A program made the translations under genes and the position numbers. Under the pieces are notes generated by a model that was not told the origin of the DNA, did not search any database, and was given only the letters and a program-made list of their open reading frames with translations. Of a stretch of 64,000 bases of DNA, positions 49,396 to 57,786 are shown piece after piece. Numbering within the stretch: the stretch's first letter is position 1; each line of letters begins with the position of its first letter. Source of the DNA: JB111 sp049856295 (GTDB lineage: Bacteria > Actinomycetota > Actinomycetes > Actinomycetales > Actinomycetaceae); NCBI RefSeq assembly GCF_049856295.1, contig NZ_JBNDMZ010000009.1, positions 130,674 to 194,673 of the forward strand, given 5' to 3'.

Positions 49396-49932
49396 GTGAG
49401 CGACATCGCGTCCGACGACATGGGTCCCTGGCTGTCCGAGGAGGAGCTCGAGCTCGTCCGCCGCAAGGTGCCGATGCTCTACGTCGACGTCGTCCCCGTG
49501 CGGGTCGGCGAGAACGGCACCCTCGAGGCGGTCGGCCTCCTCCTGCGCGCGCGGCCCGAGGGGACCATCACCCGCGAGCTCGTCTCCGGCCGCGTCCTGT
49601 TCCAGGAGACGGTGCGCCAGGCGCTCGTGCGCCACCTCGACAAGGACCTCGGCCCGCTCGCGCTCCCCCAGCTCCCGGTCTCCCCGGTGCCGTACGCGAT
49701 CGGCCAGTACTTCCCCACGCCCGGCGAGCACTACCTCGACCCGCGCCAGCACGCGGTGTCGCTGGCCTACATCGTGCCCGTCGCCGGCGACTGCAGCCCG
49801 TCCAACGACACCCTCGAGCTCAGCTGGTTCACCCCGCGCGAGGTCGTGACCCCGGAGATCACCGGCGACATGTCCGAGGGGCACGCCGACCTCGTGCGCC
49901 GCGCGCTCGCGCACCTCGGCCGCCTGCCGTGA
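49396..49932 (+). CDS. NUDIX-like DUF4916 family protein
   Basis: A 178-residue protein with a GTG start. It matches a NUDIX-like actinobacterial family: WLSEEELELVRRKVPMLYVD, RELVSGRVLFQETVRQALVR and the C-terminal YIVPVAGDCSPSNDTLELSW. The canonical Nudix box (GX5EX7REUXEEXGU) is not intact, so pyrophosphohydrolase activity is doubtful. The stop overlaps the next start by 4 bp (GTGA). Confidence 0.82.
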   Translation: MSDIASDDMGPWLSEEELELVRRKVPMLYVDVVPVRVGENGTLEAVGLLLRARPEGTITRELVSGRVLFQETVRQALVRHLDKDLGPLALPQLPVSPVPYAIGQYFPTPGEHYLDPRQHAVSLAYIVPVAGDCSPSNDTLELSWFTPREVVTPEITGDMSEGHADLVRRALAHLGRLP

Positions 49933-50423
49933 CGAGAGGCGGGGAGCGGGTCGGGGACCGTCCCGCTCGTCACGACGACGTCGGTCGTACGGGGACCGGA
50001 GCCTCGCCCACCCGACCCGACGGCGTGACACCGGTCGCGCGGCGTCGTGGCGTCGTGTGGTGGGCGCTCCTCCTCGACGTGGCAGTGGTCGCGGCCTTCA
50101 CACTCGGCGGTGCGGACGCCCACGAGCGGGGCGCCGGGGACCTGGCTCGCATTGCGTGGCCGTTCCTCGCCGCGCTCGCGATCACGTGGGTGGCGGGTCG
50201 GCTGTGGCGTGCCCCGACCTCGCTGTGGCCCACCGGGGTGCTCGTCTGGCTCGGCACCCTCGGGATCGGCATGGCACTGCGCGCACTCACCGGCGGCGGG
50301 ACCGCATGGACGTTCGTGCTCGTGGCTGCCGGCCTGTTCGCCGCCGGCTTCCTCGGTTGGCGGCTCGTGGTGCTGGTCGTCCGGCTTGCGACTCGACCCG
50401 GTTCCGACCGCACCCGACCGTGA
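49929..50423 (+). CDS. DUF3054 membrane protein
   Basis: A 164-residue protein with about four helices. The conserved DUF3054 pattern is present: WWALLLDVAVVAAFTLGGAD with HERG, then AWPFLAALAITWVAG, WPTGVLVWLGTLGIGMALRA and WTFVLVAAGLFAAGFLGWR. A 40-residue polar leader precedes the first helix; the GTG at 49929 is coupled to the NUDIX-like gene. The molecular role of the family is unknown. Confidence 0.87.
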   Translation: MTRGGERVGDRPARHDDVGRTGTGASPTRPDGVTPVARRRGVVWWALLLDVAVVAAFTLGGADAHERGAGDLARIAWPFLAALAITWVAGRLWRAPTSLWPTGVLVWLGTLGIGMALRALTGGGTAWTFVLVAAGLFAAGFLGWRLVVLVVRLATRPGSDRTRP

Positions 50424-50441
50424 GGAAGCAGCTTCCGCTCG

Positions 50442-51155
50442 TCAGTCCTGCGCCTTGAGTGCGTAGGGCCACTCACCCGAACGGAGGGACGGGGTCGAGG
50501 AGATGGTGGCAAGCAGCTCGTCGAACGGCGTCGTGTCCTTCAGCTGGTTGGCGAGCTCGATGAGGTTGGCGATCGTGAAGCCCATCATCACGAGGGAGCC
50601 GACGAGCCCGATGATGCCGAGGACCCCCGAGACCCCGAATGTGACGGGGGTGGCGAGGATCGCGACGATCGACGCGAGCAGCAGGACGATCTCCCCGACC
50701 CACAGCAGGCCCGAGTTACGGAAGTCGTCGATGGCTTCGCCGTAGATCTCCAGCTCACGTGCGATGTCGCGGGCGTGCTGCTCGATGAACGTCATCGCGT
50801 CGCTCTGCGGCGTGCGGGCGTTGGCGTAGGCGGTGGCACCGTCCGCCGACCAGTGCTGCGGTCCGACCTCGGTGGTCTGGAAGTCCGTGATGGTCTCGAG
50901 CACGGACTCCGCCCACGCGATCCAGTCATCCTTCGCCTGCTGCACCGCGGCGTCGTCCCGGACGTTCAGCTCGACGCGATCGGCGTCGCCGGCCGCGTTC
51001 GCGCAGCCGTCAGCAAGATCGTTCGCGGGGCCACTGACCGCACTGCTGACCACCGGCGGGACCTGGTTCGGAAAGTTGCGCAGGCCGCCCTCGGCATCAC
51101 GCAGCTCGCCCGAGACTCGGCGTAGCTCGGACCTCAGGAACTCGGCGCTCGACAT
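50442..51155 (-). CDS. WXG100-like protein with C-terminal membrane hairpin
   Basis: A 237-residue protein, third gene of the WXG cassette. The N-terminal 145 residues are helical, with a Trp-containing turn HWSADGATAYANA around residues 101-113 that resembles a WxxxG variant of the WXG motif. Residues about 150-200 hold two hydrophobic segments (LLWVGEIVLLLASIVAILAT and VLGIIGLVGSLVMMGFTIAN). A short polar tail follows. It may be a secreted or membrane-inserting type VII substrate. No toxin domain was recognised. Confidence 0.7.
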   Translation of the reverse strand: MSSAEFLRSELRRVSGELRDAEGGLRNFPNQVPPVVSSAVSGPANDLADGCANAAGDADRVELNVRDDAAVQQAKDDWIAWAESVLETITDFQTTEVGPQHWSADGATAYANARTPQSDAMTFIEQHARDIARELEIYGEAIDDFRNSGLLWVGEIVLLLASIVAILATPVTFGVSGVLGIIGLVGSLVMMGFTIANLIELANQLKDTTPFDELLATISSTPSLRSGEWPYALKAQD

Positions 51156-51218
51156 ATCGTCCTCTTCTCAGTTCGTCGTCGGTGAGTCGTCGTGGTGGTC
51201 CATACCCAGAGGCGGAGG

Positions 51219-51515
51219 TCAGGTGCGAGTATCGAACTCGTACTCGGACTCCTCGTCCGTCTCCTCGTAGTGGTTGCACGCGGCCGTCAGGGCCCCCGCC
51301 ATCAGTTCCATCTCGTCGCTACCTCCACCGGCGATCGCAGCCATCGTCGTACGGATGGAGTCGTAGACGCCGCCGACCCCGCCGCTCCAGGAGGAGCTGT
51401 CGACCGTGAACGACTCCGCCCGGCCCTTGAGGCTCGTGTACTCGTCGGCGAGCGTCGTGTTCCAGGTCGTTGCCACCGAACGCACGACGCTGTAGGTGAT
51501 CTCGATATCAGCCAT
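51219..51515 (-). CDS. WXG100-family protein
   Basis: A 98-residue helical-hairpin protein. It has the Trp-X-Gly turn (SSSWSGGVGGVYDSIRTT) at residues 43-45 between two helices, plus the acidic tail EETDEESEYEFDTRT. ESX/type VII secretion substrates usually look like this. It overlaps the upstream gene by 8 bp and is followed by the membrane-anchored WXG-like gene after 63 bp. No ESX machinery gene is in the window. Confidence 0.82.
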   Translation of the reverse strand: MADIEITYSVVRSVATTWNTTLADEYTSLKGRAESFTVDSSSWSGGVGGVYDSIRTTMAAIAGGGSDEMELMAGALTAACNHYEETDEESEYEFDTRT

Positions 51516-52203
51516 CGGTCTGTCTCCGTCCTTCGTCGTCCTCTGTCAGCGGGATGCTCCGTACCAGGTCGAGCCCACGGTCGATCGTGGCCTGCTGGCG
51601 GTCTGCCAGGCCCGGGAACTCGAGGTCGAGCTGGGCGAGACGCTCGTCATGTCGCCGAGCCAGCTCCTCGAGCAACGCGAAGAGCTGTACGGCCTGTGTG
51701 TCGACCTCGTACCGGGTCGACCAGCCGCGCGCGATCGTCAGTCCGGTCGGCTGCCCTGCGATGCCTTGCAGCGTGAGAAGACCGTCCGGCGACGTCACCT
51801 CGTCGGTCTCACTGTGGATCTCGCGGAGCCGCTCGGCATGGGTGGCACGGAACTCGGGATCGAGCAGATCGTCGTTCCCCGACCCGCTCGACGAACGCCA
51901 GGAGGCGTCGGTCGCGGCAGTTCCCAGGTGCTCCCGGAGCTGTTCAGGCGTCATCTCGGTCAGTGTCCGCAACCTGGCGAGCAACCCGTCCAGATCAACC
52001 TGGTCCATCTGGCTCGTGTCGCGCGCGGCGACCGCCGCGCGATACGCCTCCACCAGATGGAGACCGAGGTCCCTCTCTACGACGATCTCCGGCCAGTCCG
52101 CGGCGAGCTCGATGCCGACCGTGCGAGCGTCGTCATCGACGACGAGCAGCACTGCGTCCTGCGAATCCCCGCCCTCGAAGTGCCCGCTGTTCGTGGTGTT
52201 CAT
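51508..52203 (-). CDS. First gene of the WXG cassette, YbaB-like N-terminus
   Basis: A 231-residue cytosolic protein with an ATG at 52203. Its first 60 residues (AVLLVVDDDARTVGIELAAD, then LGLHLVEAYRAAVAARD) resemble YbaB/EbfC-type nucleoid proteins that often sit next to WXG100 genes in actinobacteria. The rest is helical and polar, with a Ser/Gly stretch WRSSSGSGNDDLLDPEFR and LTEMTPEQLREHLG. There are no membrane helices. It probably acts with the two WXG proteins downstream, either as a chaperone or as a regulator. Function is inferred only from position. Confidence 0.65.
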   Translation of the reverse strand: MNTTNSGHFEGGDSQDAVLLVVDDDARTVGIELAADWPEIVVERDLGLHLVEAYRAAVAARDTSQMDQVDLDGLLARLRTLTEMTPEQLREHLGTAATDASWRSSSGSGNDDLLDPEFRATHAERLREIHSETDEVTSPDGLLTLQGIAGQPTGLTIARGWSTRYEVDTQAVQLFALLEELARRHDERLAQLDLEFPGLADRQQATIDRGLDLVRSIPLTEDDEGRRQTDG

Positions 52204-52456
52204 GCTGTGGTGCCGGTCCTCGCCGTCGGGTGTCTCGTCATGGACGTCGATCTTTACCGAGATCGAGCACGAATCGTGACCCCGTTGCCGGGGAGTCCTC
52301 CCCCCCTCGCGATCCTGGACGCAACCGCAGAGCCCCCGCCGGCGCGGCCGGGGAGCAGGTAGCGTCGACGGACCTGATTGGGCCGGTGCTCGGTACGTTT
52401 CTCGTGCGGCGCGCGCACCCTGATCCAGATGCCAGTCAAGCGATGAAGGAGCCCGG

Positions 52457-53107
52457 ATGGATGACGACTTCGTGACCACCGAGCAGTTCGTCGCCGGCAC
52501 CAGTTCCCGACACGCGGCCGAGACGATCACGCGCACGCCCGCGCGGATCGCCGGCCTGCTCGTCGCGACCGCCCTGGTCTACTGGCCCCTCTTCGCGCTC
52601 GCGGGGATCCCGTGGTCGGTGCTCGTCGCACTGGGTGCCGCCGCCGTGTCGACCGCGCTCATCGCCTGGCTGGGCCGGCGGGCAGCCCGCGACTCCGCGG
52701 CCGGCCTGTCACTCACCCTGTCCCCCGACGGCCTCGAGTACGTCGGTGACTCCTCCGTCCGGCGGATGGCGTGGGACGACGTCCGGGCGGCCGAGGTGAT
52801 CCCGACGATCACCCCGCTCGGAGGCGGCGCTCCGACGGAGGGGTTCAGCGCCTTCCGCCGCGAGGGCCTGGGGCTGGTGGGCCGCGGCACCACGGAGGTC
52901 ACGGGCGGTCCGCTGGCGGAGCGCACCTACGCCCAGGACCCTGCGCGCTACGGCACCGACCCGGACAGCGGTGAGTCGAGAACGGCGATCCCGCTGTCCC
53001 AGTTCGACGAGCAGTGGGCGCGCCACCGGATCGGCGAATGGGTGGCGCACCACCGGCCCGACGTCGCGCGACAGGCGGCCGCACGCGCGGGTCGCACCGG
53101 GAGCTGA
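52457..53107 (+). CDS. Membrane protein with PH-like cytoplasmic domain
   Basis: A 216-residue protein with two N-terminal helices (RIAGLLVATALVYWPLFALA and LVALGAAAVSTALIAWLG). A soluble domain follows whose strands (LSLTLSPDGLEYVGDSSVRR then MAWDDVRAAEVIPTI) look like a small PH/YcxB-type fold. The C-terminal tail is polar. No function was recognised. It is transcribed away from the WXG cassette. Confidence 0.7.
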   Translation: MDDDFVTTEQFVAGTSSRHAAETITRTPARIAGLLVATALVYWPLFALAGIPWSVLVALGAAAVSTALIAWLGRRAARDSAAGLSLTLSPDGLEYVGDSSVRRMAWDDVRAAEVIPTITPLGGGAPTEGFSAFRREGLGLVGRGTTEVTGGPLAERTYAQDPARYGTDPDSGESRTAIPLSQFDEQWARHRIGEWVAHHRPDVARQAAARAGRTGS

Positions 53108-53119
53108 CCGGACCGGGAG

Positions 53120-53863
53120 TCAGCGCGCGTCGAGCACGCGCACAACATCGGGGGCGAGGGCACGGAACGCCGCACCCCGGTGGCTGATCGCGTGCTTCTC
53201 GGCGGGCGCGAGCTCGGCCGCGGACCGCGTCTCGCCGTCGGGCAGGAACAGCGGGTCGTAGCCGAAGCCGCCGCTCCCCCGCGCCTCGCGCAGCAGGCGC
53301 CCCGGCATCTCGCCGCACCGCGTGACCTCGACCGGTGTCGCGCCGGGAGCACCGGGCACCACGAGCGCGGCCGCGCACACGAACCGCGCCGCGCGATGCT
53401 CGTCGGACACGTCGGCGAGCTGGGCGAGCAGCAGCGCGTTGTTCGCGGCGTCGTCCCCGTGCCGGCCGGACCAGCGTGCAGAGAACACACCGGGCGATCC
53501 GCCGAGCACGTCGACGGCGAGGCCGGAGTCGTCGGCCACCGCGGGCAGGCCCGAGGCCGTGGCGATCGCGCGCGCCTTGAGCAGCGCGTTGGCCTCGAAC
53601 GTCACACCGTCCTCGACCGGCGGGTCGATGCCGAGCTCCCCGGCCGTGACGACCTCCTCCGGCGCGAGGCCCGGGACGAGCGGGGCGAGGATCTCGCGCA
53701 GCTCGGCGAGCTTGCCGGGGTTGTGGGTGGCGAGCACGAGCCGCGGACGGATCGATGCGCCCGCGCCGGGCTCCGGCGTCGGGACCTGCCCGGCTGTGCC
53801 GTCACGCCCGGTGACGTGACCGCCCGGGGCGGGCTCCGGCGTCGGGCTCGGGTGGTTCGTCAC
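53120..53863 (-). CDS. rdgB: XTP/dITP diphosphatase (RdgB/HAM1)
   Basis: A 247-residue enzyme that hydrolyses non-canonical purine triphosphates (ITP, XTP and dITP) to monophosphates. A disordered N-terminal extension (residues 1-40) precedes the family core: LVLATHNPGKLAELREILAP, GVTFEANALLKARAIA, ADDSGLAVDVLGGSPGVFSA and GGFGYDPLFLPDG. Translation is coupled to rph by a 4-bp overlap (GTGA). The rph-rdgB pair is a common actinobacterial arrangement. Confidence 0.94.
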   Translation of the reverse strand: MTNHPSPTPEPAPGGHVTGRDGTAGQVPTPEPGAGASIRPRLVLATHNPGKLAELREILAPLVPGLAPEEVVTAGELGIDPPVEDGVTFEANALLKARAIATASGLPAVADDSGLAVDVLGGSPGVFSARWSGRHGDDAANNALLLAQLADVSDEHRAARFVCAAALVVPGAPGATPVEVTRCGEMPGRLLREARGSGGFGYDPLFLPDGETRSAAELAPAEKHAISHRGAAFRALAPDVVRVLDAR

Positions 53864-54624
53864 GCGCCGGCCCCGCCGGCGAGAGCCTCGCGCTGGAGCT
53901 CGGTGAGGCGGGCGGTGCCGGTGAGGGCGAGGTCGAGGAGGGCGTCGAGCTCGGCGCGGTCGAACGCCTCGCCCTCGGCGGTGCCCTGGATCTCGATGAA
54001 CTTCCCGCCCCCGGTGACGACGACGTTCATGTCGGTGTCGGCGGCGACGTCCTCGACGTAGGGCAGGTCGAGGACGGGGCGCCCGTCGACGACGCCCACG
54101 GAGATCGCCGCGACGGAGTCCTTGAGCACGCCGGCGCCCTTGCGGACGTGGCCCTCACGCTGGCCCCAGGTGATCGCGTCGGCGAGCGCCACGTAGGCGC
54201 CGGTGATGGCGGCGGTGCGGGTACCGCCGTCGGCCTGGAGGACGTCGCAGTCGAGCACGATCGAGTTCTCGCCGAGCGCGGACATGTCGACGACGGCGCG
54301 CAGCGACCGGCCGATGAGGCGGCTGATCTCGTGCGTGCGGCCGCCGATCTTCCCGCGCACGGACTCGCGCTGGGAGCGGTCGTTCGTGGCGCGCGGGAGC
54401 ATCGCGTACTCGGCGGTCACCCAGCCCTCGCCGGAGTCCTTGCGCCAGCGCGGGACGCCGGCCGTGAACGACGCGACGCACAGCACGCGGGTGTCGCCGA
54501 ACTCGACGAGGACCGACCCCTCGCCCGCCTTCTGCCAGCCGCGGGTGATCCGCACGTCGCGGAGCTGGTCGGGCGCGCGGCCGTCGGCGCGGGGCACGGG
54601 TGTGCTCGTCGAGTCAGAGGTCAT
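53860..54624 (-). CDS. rph: Ribonuclease PH
   Basis: A 254-residue phosphorolytic exoribonuclease that trims tRNA 3' ends. Conserved blocks are visible: QLRDVRITRGWQKAGEGSVL, KDSGEGWVTAEYAMLPRATN, EISRLIGRSLRAVVDMSALG and DADVTQADGGTRTAAITGAY-like sequence (here LDCDVLQADGGTRTAAITGA). The overlap with rdgB downstream indicates one operon. The upstream region (54625-54880) holds five copies of the dispersed repeat. Confidence 0.95.
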   Translation of the reverse strand: MTSDSTSTPVPRADGRAPDQLRDVRITRGWQKAGEGSVLVEFGDTRVLCVASFTAGVPRWRKDSGEGWVTAEYAMLPRATNDRSQRESVRGKIGGRTHEISRLIGRSLRAVVDMSALGENSIVLDCDVLQADGGTRTAAITGAYVALADAITWGQREGHVRKGAGVLKDSVAAISVGVVDGRPVLDLPYVEDVAADTDMNVVVTGGGKFIEIQGTAEGEAFDRAELDALLDLALTGTARLTELQREALAGGAGA

Positions 54625-54701
54625 GGGTCGAGGCTACCGGCGCGCGCCGAGGTGGGCGGTCCGGTCCGGCACCCCGGGCGGCCCCCCCTCCACCGCCGTT
54701 G

Positions 54702-54862
54702 GTCGAGAGTGCGGCTCAGGCCGCTGAACCGCACTGTCGACACGTGTGAGCGCGCGCGGGATCCGTTCTCCGAGACTGCGGTTGGTGCACCAACCGATCG
54801 GAGCCGCCCGACGTCGAGGTGCACCAACCGCAATCTCGGCGAGCACCAACCGCAGTCTCGAC
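54702..54862. repeat. Dispersed intergenic repeat, cluster of five copies
   Basis: Type-2 copy GTCGAGAGTGCGGCTCAG at 54702-54719 and an inverted copy CTGAACCGCACTGTCGAC at 54724-54741 form a near-perfect hairpin with a 4-nt loop. Type-1 copies follow at 54770-54790 (forward), 54819-54839 (reverse) and 54843-54862 (reverse). They fill the gap between rph and ppc. Confidence 0.9.
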
Positions 54863-54880
54863 GAGGAGTCGGGGGGTGGG

Positions 54881-57658
54881 TCACCCCGTGTTCTGGAGGC
54901 CGGCGGCCGCTCCCTTGAGGGTGATGAGGAGGAGCTGGTGGACCTCGTCCGGCACCTCGTCCACGTCACCACGGAGCACGCGCAGCGCCCGCAGCTGGAG
55001 GAGCGAGAGGGCGTCGATGTACGGGTTGCGCAGCGCCACGGCGCGGCCGAGCACCCGGTGGGACTGGAGCAGCTCGTCCTGGCCCGTGACCTCGAGGACC
55101 CAGCGGCGCGTGAGCTCGAGCTCCTCGAGGACCATGGCGGACAGGTCCTCGCGGTCGCCGAGGGCGAGGTAGCGGGCGGCGATGAGGTCGTCGGCCTTGG
55201 CCAGCGACATCTCGATGTTGTCGACCATCGTGGCGAACAGCGGCCACTGCGCGTAGGCGGAGCGCAGGAGCTCGACGTCGCCGACCTCCGCGAGCGCCGT
55301 CCCGAGGCCGAACCAGCCGGTCAGGTTGGTCCGGGCCTGCGACCAGGCGAAGTTCCACGGGATGGCGCGCAGGTCGTCGAGCGACTCGACCGACAGGCCG
55401 CGCTTGGCCGGCCGCGAGCCGATCGCGAGGTGGCCGACCTCCTCCTGCGGGGTGACCTGGGCGAACCAGGCGGGGAAGCCCTCGGCGCCGACGAGCGCGT
55501 CGAACCGCTCGCGGGACGTCGTGGTGAGCCGCTCGGCGAGCTCGGCGAACCGCTCGGCCGCCTCGGCGTTGCGCCGCTCCACGCTCGGTGCGGAGGCCAT
55601 GAGCGTGGCGGCGGCGACGGACTCGATGTGCCGGATGCCGATGGCCTGGTTGAAGTACCTCGCCGAGATGACCTCGCCCTGCTCGGTCACCTTGAACCGC
55701 AGGTCGACGCTGTGCGGCGGCTGCGCGAGCACGGCCCGGTGGGCGGGGCCGCCGCCACGGCCGAGCGCGCCGCCGCGCCCGTGGAACTGGGTGAGCGCGA
55801 TGTCGTGCTCCTTCGCCCAGTCGGCGATCTGCCGCTGCGCGTCGTAGAGCGCGATCGTGGCGGCCACCGGCCCCACGTCCTTCGCGGAGTCCGAGTAGCC
55901 GAGCGTGACCTCGATCTGGCGCCCGTTCGCGGCGAGCCGCTCCTGGACGTCCGGGATGTCGAGCATCTCGGTGAGGATCCGGGGCGCGTTGCGCAGGTCC
56001 TCGAACGTCTCGAACAGGGGCACGACGTCGATGACCGGGGCGTGGCGTCCGTCCCCCGCGGCGATCCGCGCGAGCCGGTAGACGTTGGCGATGTCCTCGC
56101 TCGACTGGGTGAACGAGACGAGGTAGCGGCCCGCCGCCCCCTCGCCGAGCCGGCGCTGGACGAGGGCGACGGCCCGCATCGTGTCGAGCACCTCCTCGAC
56201 CGGCACGGCCGGCGGGTGCTCCTCGGGGTCCACCTCCCCGTCGAGGATCGCGAGCGCCTGGCGGTGCACCTTGCTGTGCTGACGCATCTCGAGCTCGGCG
56301 CCGTGGAAGCCGAAGGTGACGAGCTGGCGCTCGAGGTCGGCGATGTCGCCGTTCGCGGCCCGGTGCGCGCCGGCGGCCGCGAGCGAGGCGCGGACGGTGC
56401 GGATGTCGTCGAGCGCCTCCTCCGGGTCGGCGTAGGCGAGGTCGGCGTCGCGCTCCCGCGTGGCGTCGAGGCGGCCGGCGACGAACAGCAGGACGCGCCG
56501 GTGGGTCTCCCCCGGGGAGGTCGAGGCGACCTGCTCCGCGAGCGCCGGGCTCAGCTGGCGCTGCATCTGCCACAGGCGCGAGACCGCGTCGGCCGGGGCG
56601 ACCAAGGAGTCCGCGACGGTCAGGTGCATGGCGACGTGCCGGGTGCGCTCCCCGATGGTGGCGAGCGCGTGCTCGGACATGATGCGCGAGGCCTCGATCG
56701 TCAGGGGCGAGACCACGTTGGGGTTGCCGTCCCGGTCGCCACCGATCCAGCTGCCGAGGCGGACGAACGCCGGCGCGACGGGCTCGGCGATGCCGGCGCC
56801 CTCGGGGTCCAGCGCGTCGTCGAGCCGCCGGTAGACGGCGGGGATGACGTCGACGAGCGAGCTGTCGAAGGTCTGCATGAGGGTGCGGACCTCGTCGAGC
56901 GGGCCGGGGCTGTAGGGGCGCAGCTCGGCGGTGCGCCACAGCGTGTCGACGGCGGCGAGGAGCTCGCGGTCGATCTCGGCGAGGGCGAACGGACCGAGCC
57001 GGTCGTCGTCGCGGGCGTCGATGAGCTCGCCGAGCGTGCGGATCGACCGGGTGACCGCGCGGCGACGCGCCTCGGTCGGGTGCGCCGTGAAGACGGGGTG
57101 GAAGCGGAGCTCGCCGAGGCGGCGGCGGGCCTCCTCCTCGCCCACCTCGTCGGCGAGCGCGCGCACGGCGCCCGGCAGCGAGCTGGGGGACGTGAAGCCG
57201 CGGCTGCCGCCGCCCTCGGTCTCGCGCAGCACGCGGACGCGCTGCTGCTCCTCGGCGAGGTTGGCGAGGTGGAAGTAGCAGGAGAAGGCCCGGGCCACCT
57301 CGATGGCGCGCTCGGGCGTGAAGCCGGCGACGACCTCCTCGGCGCGGGCGATGTCCGTGGCGCTGCTCGCCCGGCGCGCGTCTATGACGAGCTCGCGCAG
57401 CGTCTCGACGTCGTCGTACAGCCCCTCGGACCCGGACTCCTTGAGCACCTGGCCGAGCATGTTGCCGAGCAGGCGGACGTCGGCGCGCATGGCGTCGGGG
57501 ACGCCGGACGCGGTGCCGTTCGGCGTCGTCGTGGTCGTGCCGGTGGACGGCATGCCCGCCGTGGGGGTGCCGGCGGGTGCGGCGCCCGTGGGCGCCCCGC
57601 CGGCGGGGTCGGTGGTGGGGTCGAGCGGGTCGGACGCGCGGTCACCTGGTGCAATCAC
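54881..57658 (-). CDS. ppc: Phosphoenolpyruvate carboxylase
   Basis: A 925-residue enzyme that carboxylates PEP to oxaloacetate, replenishing the TCA cycle. Catalytic segments: VFTAHPTEARRRAVTRS (His), GYSDSAKDVGPVAATIALYD (Lys), TQFHGRGGALGRGGGP (Gly-rich phosphate loop) and the C-terminal LLITLKGAAAGLQNTG ending with the Asn-Thr-Gly signature. A Gly/Thr/Pro-rich 40-residue extension precedes the domain. GTG/ATG start choices in the first 50 residues are uncertain. It stands alone between the repeat cluster and the clpP pair. Confidence 0.96.
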   Translation of the reverse strand: MIAPGDRASDPLDPTTDPAGGAPTGAAPAGTPTAGMPSTGTTTTTPNGTASGVPDAMRADVRLLGNMLGQVLKESGSEGLYDDVETLRELVIDARRASSATDIARAEEVVAGFTPERAIEVARAFSCYFHLANLAEEQQRVRVLRETEGGGSRGFTSPSSLPGAVRALADEVGEEEARRRLGELRFHPVFTAHPTEARRRAVTRSIRTLGELIDARDDDRLGPFALAEIDRELLAAVDTLWRTAELRPYSPGPLDEVRTLMQTFDSSLVDVIPAVYRRLDDALDPEGAGIAEPVAPAFVRLGSWIGGDRDGNPNVVSPLTIEASRIMSEHALATIGERTRHVAMHLTVADSLVAPADAVSRLWQMQRQLSPALAEQVASTSPGETHRRVLLFVAGRLDATRERDADLAYADPEEALDDIRTVRASLAAAGAHRAANGDIADLERQLVTFGFHGAELEMRQHSKVHRQALAILDGEVDPEEHPPAVPVEEVLDTMRAVALVQRRLGEGAAGRYLVSFTQSSEDIANVYRLARIAAGDGRHAPVIDVVPLFETFEDLRNAPRILTEMLDIPDVQERLAANGRQIEVTLGYSDSAKDVGPVAATIALYDAQRQIADWAKEHDIALTQFHGRGGALGRGGGPAHRAVLAQPPHSVDLRFKVTEQGEVISARYFNQAIGIRHIESVAAATLMASAPSVERRNAEAAERFAELAERLTTTSRERFDALVGAEGFPAWFAQVTPQEEVGHLAIGSRPAKRGLSVESLDDLRAIPWNFAWSQARTNLTGWFGLGTALAEVGDVELLRSAYAQWPLFATMVDNIEMSLAKADDLIAARYLALGDREDLSAMVLEELELTRRWVLEVTGQDELLQSHRVLGRAVALRNPYIDALSLLQLRALRVLRGDVDEVPDEVHQLLLITLKGAAAGLQNTG

Positions 57659-57724
57659 GCGTGCAGGCTAACGGCGCGCCCGGCATGGGCGCAGACGCGA
57701 CCACCCGGTGGCCGTTCCGCCGAG

Positions 57725-57736
57725 GGCAGACCTGCC
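57725..57736. promoter_or_regulatory. Candidate operator upstream of the clpP pair
   Basis: GGCAGACCTGCC is a GGCAG-AC-CTGCC perfect inverted repeat in the 128 bp between ppc and the first clpP-type gene, 50 bp before its start. It could be the binding site of the adjacent PopR/ClgR-like regulator, but the match to known ClgR-type boxes was not established. Confidence 0.45.
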
Positions 57737-57786
57737 GTGAGCAGCACGGCGCGACCTCACCCCTGCCGGGGTGCGAGCGTCGCCCC

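Noticed and set aside
52204..52456. Possible gene or RNA in the 253-bp gap upstream of the PH-like membrane protein
   Set aside because: No start with a ribosome site, no tRNA-like fold and no strong hairpin were seen.
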